A DNA stretch of 64,000 nt from Bacteroidetes bacterium UBA1935 (GTDB lineage Bacteria; Bacteroidota; Bacteroidia; Chitinophagales; Chitinophagaceae): assembly GCA_002337045.1 (NCBI GenBank), contig DDFF01000015.1:62001-126000 (forward strand), in the 5' to 3' direction. The notes beneath the pieces were generated by a model that worked only from the letters and a program-made list of their open reading frames with translations, had not been told where the DNA came from and ran no database searches. Position 1 is the stretch's first letter. Each line of letters begins with the position of its first letter. Positions 16,736 to 25,514 of this stretch are shown here, one piece after another. Position numbers and translations under genes: made by a program.

Positions 16736-18283
16736 ATGACAAGTATAATACAACGGGCTGAACTACAGAATAAAATATGGAAGATAGCCAACGATGTGCG
16801 TGGCTCGGTAGATGGGTGGGATTTTAAACAGTTTGTATTGGGAACACTTTTCTATCGGTTTATCAGTGAAAACTTTACTAGCTATATAGAAGGTGGTGAT
16901 GATAGTGTTGATTATGCAAACATGCCTGACAGTGTAATAACTGCAGCAATAAAAGATGACGCTATAAAAACTAAGGGGTACTTTATCTATCCCAGCCAGC
17001 TTTTTGTAAATGTTGCCAAAACAGCCAATACCAACGCCAATCTAAATACTGACCTAAAAGCTATTTTTGATGCTATTGAAAGTTCCGCAAATGGTTACCC
17101 ATCCGAAGAGGATATAAAAGGATTGTTTGCTGACTTTGACACAACTAGTACACGACTTGGCAATACGGTAGAAAACAAAAACAGCCGATTGGCAGCAGTT
17201 ATTAAAGGAGTTGCAGAATTGAATTTTGGAAATTTTGAAGAAAATAAGATAGACTTGTTCGGTGATGCTTACGAATTTTTGATTTCCAATTATGCAGCTA
17301 ATGCAGGTAAGTCGGGTGGTGAGTTTTTTACACCTCAAAACGTATCCAAACTCATTGCGCAGCTTGCCATGCACGGGCAAACCAGCGTAAATAAAATATA
17401 TGACCCTGCTGCCGGTTCGGGTTCTTTACTGCTTCAGGCAAAAAAGCACTTTGATAATCATATTATCGAAGAAGGATTCTTTGGACAGGAAATAAATCAC
17501 ACCACGTATAACCTGGCCCGTATGAATATGTTTTTGCACAACATAAACTACGACAAGTTTAATATTGCCCTTGGCAATACGCTTATAGATCCTCACTTTG
17601 GCGACGAAAAACCATTTGATGCCATTGTATCCAATCCTCCTTACTCTGTAACCTGGATTGGTGCGGATGACCCTACGCTTATAAACGACGACCGCTTTGC
17701 CCCCGCGGGGGTGCTGGCACCAAAATCGAAAGCGGATTTTGCATTTGTACTGCATGCGCTCAGTTACCTATCAGCTAAAGGAAGGGCGGCTATTGTGTGC
17801 TTCCCCGGCATCTTTTACCGGGGTGGTGCAGAACAGAAAATCAGGAAATACCTGGTAGACAACAACTTTGTCGAAACCGTTATCTCTTTAGCGCCCAACT
17901 TATTCTACGGCACTTCCATTGCCGTAAATATATTGGTTCTTTCGAAGCATAAGACGGATAATAAAACCCAGTTTATAGATGTAAGTGGTGAAGATTTCTT
18001 TAAAAAAGTAACTAATAACAATATGCTTGAAGATGGGCATATTGAAAAGATAATAGCGCTATTTGACAGCAAAGAAGATGTACCACATGTGGCAAAATCT
18101 GTTGATAACAACAAAATTGCTGAAAACGATTATAACCTATCTGTTAGCTCTTATGTAGAAGCTAAAGACAATAAGGAAAAAGTGGATATTGCTGACCTGA
18201 ATGCAAAAATCTCAAAAACGGTTGAGAAAATTAATAAGCTACGTGCTGATATTGATAATATAATAAAAGAGATTGAGGCATGA
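16736..18283 (+). CDS. hsdM: Type I restriction-modification DNA methyltransferase subunit HsdM
   Basis: 515 aa. N-terminal HsdM helical domain (WKIANDVRGSVDGWDFKQFV), then a class I methyltransferase with the SAM-binding motif DPAAGSGSLL (about residue 222) and the adenine-N6 catalytic motif NPPY (about residue 300, in FDAIVSNPPYSVTW). It methylates adenine in the sequence defined by HsdS. Its stop overlaps the hsdS start by ATGA, so translation is coupled. It is the first gene of a four-gene cassette and the leftmost gene of the island; about 300 bp of AT-rich non-coding DNA (16439-16735) precede it, with no clear promoter motif. Length and motifs are full-size. Confidence 0.97.
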   Translation: MTSIIQRAELQNKIWKIANDVRGSVDGWDFKQFVLGTLFYRFISENFTSYIEGGDDSVDYANMPDSVITAAIKDDAIKTKGYFIYPSQLFVNVAKTANTNANLNTDLKAIFDAIESSANGYPSEEDIKGLFADFDTTSTRLGNTVENKNSRLAAVIKGVAELNFGNFEENKIDLFGDAYEFLISNYAANAGKSGGEFFTPQNVSKLIAQLAMHGQTSVNKIYDPAAGSGSLLLQAKKHFDNHIIEEGFFGQEINHTTYNLARMNMFLHNINYDKFNIALGNTLIDPHFGDEKPFDAIVSNPPYSVTWIGADDPTLINDDRFAPAGVLAPKSKADFAFVLHALSYLSAKGRAAIVCFPGIFYRGGAEQKIRKYLVDNNFVETVISLAPNLFYGTSIAVNILVLSKHKTDNKTQFIDVSGEDFFKKVTNNNMLEDGHIEKIIALFDSKEDVPHVAKSVDNNKIAENDYNLSVSSYVEAKDNKEKVDIADLNAKISKTVEKINKLRADIDNIIKEIEA

Positions 18284-19500
18284 GTTATCTGGAGAAATTG
18301 TTAGAGGGCGTTGAGGTGCAGTGGATGCCATTGGGCGAGGTTGCTGACTACGAACAGCCTACAAAGTACTTAGTAAAGTCAAAAAATTATAACGATAATT
18401 TTTCAACTCCCGTTTTGACTGCTGGCAAGACCTTTATTCTTGGATATACTGATGAAACAGAAGGTATTTATGAGGCATCAAAAGCCCCAGTAATAATTTT
18501 CGATGATTTTACTACTGCCAATAAATGGGTTGATTTCAACTTTAAAGCTAAGTCATCGGCAATGAAGATGATTACTTCAAAAGATGAGTCAAAGGCTTTG
18601 TTAAAATATATTTATTATTGGCTTAATGCTTTGCCAAACGGATTAGTTGATGCCGATCATAAGCGGCAATGGATTGGCAATTATTCTAATAAAAAAATCC
18701 CCATTCCATGCCCTAATAGCACAAAAAAATCTCTTGAAATTCAGAAAAAAATTGTTGGTATTCTCGATACGTTTACAGAGCTTACAGCAGAGCTTACAGC
18801 AGAGCTTACAGCAGAGCTTTCAGCACGTAAAAAGCAGTATAGCTATTATCGGGATGAACTATTCCGTTTTGATGAAAAGGAAGTAGAGTGGAAAATGCTT
18901 GGTGAATTGTTTGAATTTAAAAATGGTATTAATAAAGAAAAAAAGTTCTTTGGCAAAGGCGATTCAATTATAAATTTTACTGACGTACTCAGGAATAGCA
19001 AGCTCTATGAAGAATCTATTCTTGGTAAAGTAGAAGCAAACACACCAGAAATTGAGCGATTCAATTGTAAAAAAGGAGATGTCTTTTTTACAAGAACATC
19101 AGAAACTAAAAATGAAATTGGGTATACAGCTGTTCTACTATCTGATATTCCGACTTGCGTATTTAGTGGTTTTTTAATAAGAGCTAGACCAATAACAGAT
19201 CTACTGTTACCCGAGTATTGTGCATACTGTTTTTCATCTAATGACATTAGAAATGAGATTATTAGAACTAGCAATATGACAACACGAGTAACTACGACAG
19301 GAACAATTCTTTCGAAAATACAAATTCCAATACCTCCATTGGTAGAACAAGAGCGCATAGTCTCTATCCTCGACAAATTTGATGTACTTACTACTTCCAT
19401 AAGTGAAGGTCTGCCTAAAGAGATAGAGCTGCGAAAAAAGCAGTACGAATACTACCGGGATATGTTACTAACCTTTCCTAAGGATAATTTAATGGCATAG
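18280..19500 (+). CDS. hsdS: Type IC specificity subunit HsdS with TAEL spacer repeats
   Basis: 406 aa with two target-recognition domains (about residues 10-150 and 200-365). Each is followed by a conserved helical region; these share KKQYxYYRD (RKKQYSYYRDELF centrally, RKKQYEYYRDMLL at the C-terminus). The central helix holds the tetrapeptide repeat TEL-TAEL-TAEL-TAEL followed by SARKKQ, the hallmark of type IC subunits such as EcoR124, where the number of TAEL repeats sets the spacer length in the split recognition sequence. The DNA target cannot be read from sequence. Confidence 0.96.
   Translation: MSYLEKLLEGVEVQWMPLGEVADYEQPTKYLVKSKNYNDNFSTPVLTAGKTFILGYTDETEGIYEASKAPVIIFDDFTTANKWVDFNFKAKSSAMKMITSKDESKALLKYIYYWLNALPNGLVDADHKRQWIGNYSNKKIPIPCPNSTKKSLEIQKKIVGILDTFTELTAELTAELTAELSARKKQYSYYRDELFRFDEKEVEWKMLGELFEFKNGINKEKKFFGKGDSIINFTDVLRNSKLYEESILGKVEANTPEIERFNCKKGDVFFTRTSETKNEIGYTAVLLSDIPTCVFSGFLIRARPITDLLLPEYCAYCFSSNDIRNEIIRTSNMTTRVTTTGTILSKIQIPIPPLVEQERIVSILDKFDVLTTSISEGLPKEIELRKKQYEYYRDMLLTFPKDNLMA
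18775..18819 (+). repeat. 12-bp tandem repeat in hsdS (TAEL codons)
   Basis: Three perfect copies of acagcagagctt (18784-18795, 18796-18807, 18808-18819) preceded by the partial unit acagagctt (18775-18783). The unit is a multiple of 3, so slippage keeps the frame and changes only the helical spacer between the two recognition domains. Confidence 0.95.
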
Positions 19501-19501
19501 T

Positions 19502-20722
19502 ATGGGACAGACGTTAACCGAAATAGCTCAATCACTAAAGGATACTGATAAAAAAGTGCAATTAATCTATGGCTTCAATGGCACTGGAAAAACAAGGCTA
19601 TCCCGTGAGTTTAAAGAGTTGATTGCACCCAAAAATAATGACGAGGAGGAGGAAGAAGTGACAGGCATCAAAGTACTTTATTACAATGCCTTTACAGAAG
19701 ACCTTTTTTATTGGGATAATGATTTGGTTAATGATACTGATAGAAAGTTGAAAATTCAACCAAATAGTTATACTAAATGGATACTTGCAGACCAGGGACA
19801 AGAACCAAACATAGCCAAACATTTTCAACGCTATACAAACGATAAATTAACACCTAAGTTTAATGAAGAATATACAATTAAGGATAAGGATGGTAATGAT
19901 GTAATTATTCCCGCCTATTCTGAAGTCCGTTTCTCATTTGAACGTGGGAATGAAGAGCCTTCTGAGTTTGTTAAAATTTCGAAGGGCGAAGAAAGTTGTT
20001 TTATTTGGAGTGTTTTTTACAGTTTACTTGCGCAAACAATTAATGTGTTAAATGTGGCTGAAGAAGCCGATAGAGAAACAGCACAGTTTAATGATTTGCA
20101 ATATGTATTTATTGATGATCCGGTAAGCTCATTGGATGATAACCATTTGATAGAATTGGCTGTTAATATTGCAGAGTTGATAAAGTCAAGCACATCTGGA
20201 TTGAAATTTGTTATCACAACACATAACCCGTTATTCTATAATGTACTTTTCAATGAATTCAATAATCCGAATCCAGAAACTGGCTATAAAGCAAAACACT
20301 CCATAAAAAAGCGTTTTGAAAAGCTGGATGACGGCACTTTTTCACTTGTTGACCAATCCAGTGACTCGCCTTTTTCTTACCACCTTTATCTTTTATATGA
20401 ATTGGAGAAAGTAATACTATCAGGTGATATTCAAAAATATCACTTTAACTATCTTCGAAATATACTTGAAAAAACTTCCACGTTTTTGGGTTATTCTAAG
20501 TGGAAAGATCTTTTGCCTGAAGACACAAAGGGATCTCGTGAAAGATATTATAAACGAATACTCGATTTTTCCAGTCATTCTAAACATAATGGAGAAGAGG
20601 CTTCTGTTGTAAAAGATAATGATAAAAAAGTATTGGGTTTTCTGGTAAATGAGATAAAAAAAATGTATGGGTTCAAATCACATGTTAACCAAGTCGTAAA
20701 AGAAGGAGATGACACAGTATAA
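19502..20722 (+). CDS. prrC: PrrC-like anticodon nuclease embedded in the type I R-M cassette
   Basis: 406 aa. ABC/AAA_13-type ATPase N-domain: Walker A GFNGTGKT (24-31), the PrrC-type segment YYNAFTEDLFYWDND (60-74), an ABC-signature-like KISKGEES (158-165), Walker B YVFIDDPVSSLDD (201-213) and an H-loop FVITTHN (236-242). In the C-domain, R319, E323 and H359 have nearly the spacing of the E. coli PrrC ribonuclease triad (R320, E324, H356), and the total length is close to PrrC (396 aa). Gene order hsdM-hsdS-prrC-hsdR is that of the E. coli prr locus. In that system the nuclease is held silent by the R-M complex and cleaves tRNA-Lys when a phage inhibits restriction; the same guard role is inferred here. 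The tRNA target is not known. A plain AAA_13 ATPase is the alternative. Confidence 0.82.
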   Translation: MGQTLTEIAQSLKDTDKKVQLIYGFNGTGKTRLSREFKELIAPKNNDEEEEEVTGIKVLYYNAFTEDLFYWDNDLVNDTDRKLKIQPNSYTKWILADQGQEPNIAKHFQRYTNDKLTPKFNEEYTIKDKDGNDVIIPAYSEVRFSFERGNEEPSEFVKISKGEESCFIWSVFYSLLAQTINVLNVAEEADRETAQFNDLQYVFIDDPVSSLDDNHLIELAVNIAELIKSSTSGLKFVITTHNPLFYNVLFNEFNNPNPETGYKAKHSIKKRFEKLDDGTFSLVDQSSDSPFSYHLYLLYELEKVILSGDIQKYHFNYLRNILEKTSTFLGYSKWKDLLPEDTKGSRERYYKRILDFSSHSKHNGEEASVVKDNDKKVLGFLVNEIKKMYGFKSHVNQVVKEGDDTV

Positions 20723-23700
20723 AACAATCGCTGAATCAAATAATTTCATTGTTCTTGATAAATACACCAAGTATTCAGAGGCAAATGAGGCACCGGTTGC
20801 ATATCAAACTGAGGCTGCCCTTGAACGTGAGTTTATACAGGACTTAATACATCAAGGGTATGAAAATCCATCCAACCTCACTACTATGGAAGCCCTGCTT
20901 GCAAATGCAAGAGTACAGCTTCAGGCATTAAATGACATGGTGTTTACTGATAGTGAGTGGGTTCGTTATGTAGAAGAGTATTTAGATAAACCAAGTGACA
21001 ATCTTGTTGAAAAAACAAGGAAAATCCATGACGACTATATCTACGATTTTGTGTTTGATGATGGTCATATCCAAAACATCTACTTAGTTGATAAAAAGAA
21101 TATTGCACGTAATAAAGTACAAGTAATTTCACAATTTGAACAGAAAGGAACTCATTCCAATCGTTATGATGTCACCATTTTAGTCAATGGCTTGCCTTTA
21201 GTTCAGGTTGAATTAAAAAAACGCGGGGTGGCCATCCGTGAAGCATTTAACCAAGTGCACAGGTATACGAAAGAAAGTCTTAATAGTAATAATTCACTCT
21301 TTAAGTATCTGCAGATATTTGTTATCTCAAACGGTACCGACAGCCGTTATTTTGCCAACACTGTAGAGCGAAATAAAAATAGCTTTGACTTTACCATGAA
21401 CTGGGCTACAGCCAAAAATACCTTAATTAAAGACCTTAAAGATTTCACGGCTACCTTTTTTCAGAAGCATACCCTTTTAAACGTACTACTTACGTATTCA
21501 GTTTTTGATACCAGTGATACGCTGCTGGTTATGAGGCCCTATCAGATAGCCGCAACGGAAAGGATATTATGGAAAATAAAGAGCAGTTATGAGTCTAGAA
21601 AATGGTCTGATACCGAAAGCGGCGGTTATATCTGGCACACAACAGGCTCGGGCAAAACACTCACCAGTTTTAAAGCTGCCCGGTTAGCCACGCATCTGGA
21701 TTTCATTGACAAAGTATTCTTTGTAGTAGACCGTAAAGACCTGGACTTTCAAACAATGAAAGAGTACCAACGTTTCTCTCCGGACAGCGTGAACGGGTCA
21801 GACAGTACTGCAGGTTTAAAGCGAAATATTGAAAAGGATGATAATAAAATTATTGTCACTACCATTCAGAAGCTGAATAACCTGATGAAAAGCGAAGGTG
21901 ACTTATCCATTTATCAGAAGCAGGTAGTGTTCATCTTTGATGAGGCGCATCGTTCGCAATTTGGTGAAGCACAGAAGAACCTAAAGAAAAAGTTTAAAAA
22001 GTTCGTTCAATTCGGCTTTACAGGAACGCCCATATTTCCTGAGAATGCTTTAGGTGCCGAAACTACAGCAAGCGTCTTTGGAAGTGAATTACACTCTTAT
22101 GTAATTACTGATGCTATCAGGGATGAAAAAGTACTGAAGTTTAAAGTAGACTATAATAATGTTCGACCTCACTTCAAGGGTATAGAAACAGAACAAGATG
22201 AGAAAAAGTTAAGCGCAGCGGAAAACCGAAAAGCATTACTTCATCCTGAGCGTATTAAGGAGATTTCGCAATATATTCTACAGAATTTCAGGATAAAAAC
22301 TCATAGAAACCAAGGAAGCAATAAGGGCTTTAACGCTATGTTTGCTGTTAGTAGTGTTGATGCTGCCAAATGTTATTACGAGGAATTAAACCGTTTACAA
22401 AAAGAGAGCGAAAAGTCTCTGAAAATTGCGACAATCTTTTCATTTGCAGCCAATGAAGAGCAAAATGCCATAGGTGAGATAGTTGATGAAACCTTTGACC
22501 CGTCTGCTATGAATAGCAGTGCTAAAGAGTTTCTAACAAAGGCTATCAATGATTATAATGCACTATTTAAAACCAGTTATGGCGTGGATAGTAAGGAGTT
22601 CCAGAACTATTATCGTGATCTGGCGAAACGTGTAAAAAGTAAAGAGGTTGATCTGGTAATTGTAGTAGGCATGTTTCTTACAGGTTTTGATGCACCTACA
22701 CTCAACACGCTGTTTGTCGATAAAAATCTACGTTATCATGGCTTAATACAGGCTTTTTCACGTACTAATCGTATTTACGATGCGACAAAGACTTTTGGTA
22801 ATATCATAACCTTTAGAGATTTAGAAAATGCTACCGTTGAAGCCATTAGATTATTTGGCGATAGCAATACTAAAAACGTAGTACTGGAAAAAAGTTATAA
22901 AGAATATTTAGACGGCTTTACTGACATTGCTACAGGTGAAGCACGCAGAGGCTATGTAGAAGTGGTAAAAGAATTAAGTGACAAGTTCTCTAACCCTAAC
23001 GAAATAGTAACCGAAAAAGATAAAAAGGCTTTCGCGAAACTATTTGGTGAGTACCTACGTGTAGAAAATATACTGCAAAATTACGATGAATTTACCCTAC
23101 TCAAAGCACTAAAAGCAATAGATATAAACGATGCTGAAGCGATTGAGGCATTTAAAGAGGCTCACTTTGTAACTGATGCGGATATTGCTGCAATGCTGAA
23201 AGTGGATGTACTGCCAGACCGTATTAATCAAGATTATCGGTCTACTTATAATGACATCCGCGACTGGCTAAGACGTGAAAAAAATGGCAAGGAGGCAGAG
23301 GTGTCGAAGATTGATTGGGATGATGTTGTCTTTGAAATTGACTTACTAAAATCACAAGAAATAAATCTTGATTATATTCTTGAACTGATATTTGAACATA
23401 ATAAAAAGACCAAAGATAAAGTTACTTTAATTGAAGAAATCCGTCGTGTTATTCGTGCCAGTGTTGGCAACAGAGCCAAAGAGAGTTTGGTAGTTGATTT
23501 TATTAATGAAACAGACTTTGATGCCATTAAAGACAAGGCGAGTATCATAGATGCATTCTTTGCATACGCGCAAGCAAAACAGAAAATAGAGGCTTCGGCA
23601 TTGATTGCTGATGAGCAATTAAATGAGGCAGAGGCTAAGCGATACATAGCAACTTCGTTGAAACGCGAATTTGCCAGTGAAAATGGCACAGAACTTAATG

Positions 23701-23816
23701 CTCTTTTACCTAAAATGAGTCCTTTGAATCCGCAGTATTTGACAAAAAAGCAGAGTGTATATCAGAAAATTAGTGCTTTTGTTGAGAAATTTAAAGGAGT
23801 TGGCGGACAATTATAA
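20709..23816 (+). CDS. hsdR: Type I restriction endonuclease subunit HsdR
   Basis: 1035 aa. N-terminal PD-(D/E)xK nuclease domain with D...VELKKRG (about residues 157-173), then a superfamily 2 translocase: motif I TTGSGKTLTS (about 312-321), the DEAH box IFDEAHRSQFGEA (about 413), motif III FGFTGTPIF (about 438-446) and motif VI QAFSRTNR. It cuts unmodified DNA after ATP-driven translocation, in complex with HsdM2-HsdS. The start lies inside the 3' end of prrC (14-nt overlap, different frame), so the two are translationally coupled. Full length, no damage seen. Confidence 0.97.
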   Translation: MTQYKTIAESNNFIVLDKYTKYSEANEAPVAYQTEAALEREFIQDLIHQGYENPSNLTTMEALLANARVQLQALNDMVFTDSEWVRYVEEYLDKPSDNLVEKTRKIHDDYIYDFVFDDGHIQNIYLVDKKNIARNKVQVISQFEQKGTHSNRYDVTILVNGLPLVQVELKKRGVAIREAFNQVHRYTKESLNSNNSLFKYLQIFVISNGTDSRYFANTVERNKNSFDFTMNWATAKNTLIKDLKDFTATFFQKHTLLNVLLTYSVFDTSDTLLVMRPYQIAATERILWKIKSSYESRKWSDTESGGYIWHTTGSGKTLTSFKAARLATHLDFIDKVFFVVDRKDLDFQTMKEYQRFSPDSVNGSDSTAGLKRNIEKDDNKIIVTTIQKLNNLMKSEGDLSIYQKQVVFIFDEAHRSQFGEAQKNLKKKFKKFVQFGFTGTPIFPENALGAETTASVFGSELHSYVITDAIRDEKVLKFKVDYNNVRPHFKGIETEQDEKKLSAAENRKALLHPERIKEISQYILQNFRIKTHRNQGSNKGFNAMFAVSSVDAAKCYYEELNRLQKESEKSLKIATIFSFAANEEQNAIGEIVDETFDPSAMNSSAKEFLTKAINDYNALFKTSYGVDSKEFQNYYRDLAKRVKSKEVDLVIVVGMFLTGFDAPTLNTLFVDKNLRYHGLIQAFSRTNRIYDATKTFGNIITFRDLENATVEAIRLFGDSNTKNVVLEKSYKEYLDGFTDIATGEARRGYVEVVKELSDKFSNPNEIVTEKDKKAFAKLFGEYLRVENILQNYDEFTLLKALKAIDINDAEAIEAFKEAHFVTDADIAAMLKVDVLPDRINQDYRSTYNDIRDWLRREKNGKEAEVSKIDWDDVVFEIDLLKSQEINLDYILELIFEHNKKTKDKVTLIEEIRRVIRASVGNRAKESLVVDFINETDFDAIKDKASIIDAFFAYAQAKQKIEASALIADEQLNEAEAKRYIATSLKREFASENGTELNALLPKMSPLNPQYLTKKQSVYQKISAFVEKFKGVGGQL

Positions 23817-23908
23817 ATTTTTTTGAAAAAACATTTCAGTAATTCAGCTTAAGTCTTTTTGATGAAAAAGTAGAAGTTTATTGTCTTTGTTGTAATAGTA
23901 AAATTGTC

Positions 23909-24565
23909 TTACTTTATAACTACTATACCCGCTTTCATTGCAAATAGCACAATGCCAGTTCTGCAGGTAGTTTCAAGCTTTTCAAAAATACTTTCTCTAT
24001 ATCCGTCAACGGTTCTTAGTGTAACTCTCATTTTATCTGCAATTTGTTTGTATGTAAGTTCTGTGCAGCAGAGTTTAATGAATATTAGTTCGCGTTCTGT
24101 AAGGTCGTATTTATGGTTTTTGTGAGCCTCATTGAATATTCGTTTGCAAATACTATGTAACTCTTTTGAAATGTAGTTACTGCCACCATATACTTGACAG
24201 ATTGCGGTATATAATTCTTCAGCTGTAACATCTTTTGTTAAATAACCGTTAGCCCCATTAATTAGCATCTTGATGATATTATACTCAGAGGAATGAGTAG
24301 ATAATGCAATAGTTTTTATGCTAGGGTATTTTTTGTGGATTGCATAAGCTGTTTTATACCCATCGAGAATCGGCATATTTATATCGAGCATGCAAATATC
24401 AGGTCTGTAGTTTGTATTTGTTAATTTGTGAAGTAAAACTTGGCCATTATCACATTCATACATTACATTGAACAATGGGAAGGCAGAAAGAATATGTTGA
24501 ATTCCCTTTCTGAAGAGAGGTTGGTCTTCGACAATGGCTATTTGTATTTGTGAAGGATTGTTCAT
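23909..24565 (-). CDS. NarL/FixJ-type response regulator, no partner kinase nearby
   Basis: 218 aa. Receiver domain with acidic pocket E13-D14, phospho-acceptor D61 (MLDINMPILDGY) and K111 (YLTKDV). The C-terminal LuxR-type HTH (about 152-217) contains YDLTERELIFIKLCC and LTYKQIADKM, with the recognition-helix region RTVDGYRESIFEKL. No histidine kinase gene is adjacent, so it is an orphan that needs a kinase elsewhere. It sits convergent to hsdR and divergent from the cysteine protease and Tc toxin genes; control of the toxin region is plausible but unproven. Confidence 0.92.
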   Translation of the reverse strand: MNNPSQIQIAIVEDQPLFRKGIQHILSAFPLFNVMYECDNGQVLLHKLTNTNYRPDICMLDINMPILDGYKTAYAIHKKYPSIKTIALSTHSSEYNIIKMLINGANGYLTKDVTAEELYTAICQVYGGSNYISKELHSICKRIFNEAHKNHKYDLTERELIFIKLCCTELTYKQIADKMRVTLRTVDGYRESIFEKLETTCRTGIVLFAMKAGIVVIK

Positions 24566-24756
24566 AGTTGTAGTTTTAGGTGATTATGAAATTAACAAAA
24601 GGAATTGTCATTTGATGTAATGCATTGATTTTTAACAATATGATGATGGTTTGCAGATTTTCAAATAGTTGCTAGTATATATTGTTACAGTAGTTTCTTA
24701 CCAGTGAAATATATAAGCTGGCTAACGGTCTTTTGAAATAATTAGTATTAGACTCT

Positions 24757-25239
24757 ATGGAATCCTTGTCAATACAAATTGATATTAATATTCAACATCA
24801 AGAGATGACATCTTGGTGTTGGGCTTCTATTGCTCAGGCCATGCTGTTGTATTACAATAGGCAAGAAACATCTCAAAAAGAATTAGTTTCTATTATTTTG
24901 AGAGGTGATGCAGTAAAATTCCCAGAAAGATACAATGTAGCATATTCTCTAAAGGGAGCTTTGATGAAGCTTGGATTCGATGTTATCTCAACCAAAGGAG
25001 TCATTGACAAACAGTCCTTAATAACATTATTGCAGAATAATTATCCAGTCGTACTGAGGATATTATTAGAAGGTGGAGGAGGTCATTATCTTTTGATTAA
25101 GGGTTTAGAATATAGAAATGATCAGCTTCTGCTTCAAATGGCTGATCCAAAATTAGCTATTACTGAATTGGATTATGATCTCGATTTAGTAAATCAACCT
25201 ATACTTCTTTGTACTCATACCTATGTTGTGAAAAAATAG
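24757..25239 (+). CDS. Papain-like cysteine protease (AvrRpt2/C70-like)
   Basis: 160 aa. The motif MTSWCWASIAQAMLLYY puts the nucleophile at Cys21; GGGGHYLLIKGL gives His110 and MADPK gives Asp130, the order and spacing of papain-like peptidases of the PF12385 type. No signal peptide is evident. It lies between the orphan response regulator and the TcA gene, 275 bp upstream of the latter and on the same strand. It might be an effector, a toxin-processing protease or unrelated cargo. The family call is good, the role open. Confidence 0.8.
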   Translation: MESLSIQIDINIQHQEMTSWCWASIAQAMLLYYNRQETSQKELVSIILRGDAVKFPERYNVAYSLKGALMKLGFDVISTKGVIDKQSLITLLQNNYPVVLRILLEGGGGHYLLIKGLEYRNDQLLLQMADPKLAITELDYDLDLVNQPILLCTHTYVVKK

Positions 25240-25442
25240 TGTACTGAAAAAAAAGTAAGTACCCAAATTTCTTGTGGGGGATTTTTTCCTGTATTAAAAC
25301 GGGTCGTTACCTCATGGTCTAATTTTAATTTTATTTTCCAAATCGAAAACTACCCGATAAACCTCAGGAGTGAGTATTAGGGAAGAGGGAGATAAAAAGT
25401 TCTCTGATTCAAATCTGTTGTAGTTCGCGAAATTTCTTTTTG

Positions 25443-25463
25443 GCTTGCAAATACATTGCAAGC
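25443..25463. promoter_or_regulatory. Inverted repeat upstream of the TcA gene
   Basis: gcttgca (25443-25449) and tgcaagc (25457-25463), perfect 7-bp arms with a 7-nt spacer, 51 bp before the TcA start. A TTCCTTTG sequence resembling a -7 box follows at about 25475-25482. It is a candidate operator/promoter; the regulator is unknown. Confidence 0.4.
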
Positions 25464-25514
25464 ATGAGTTTTTCCTTTGCCTAAGAATTTAATAATACCT
25501 AAAACTAAAAAATT

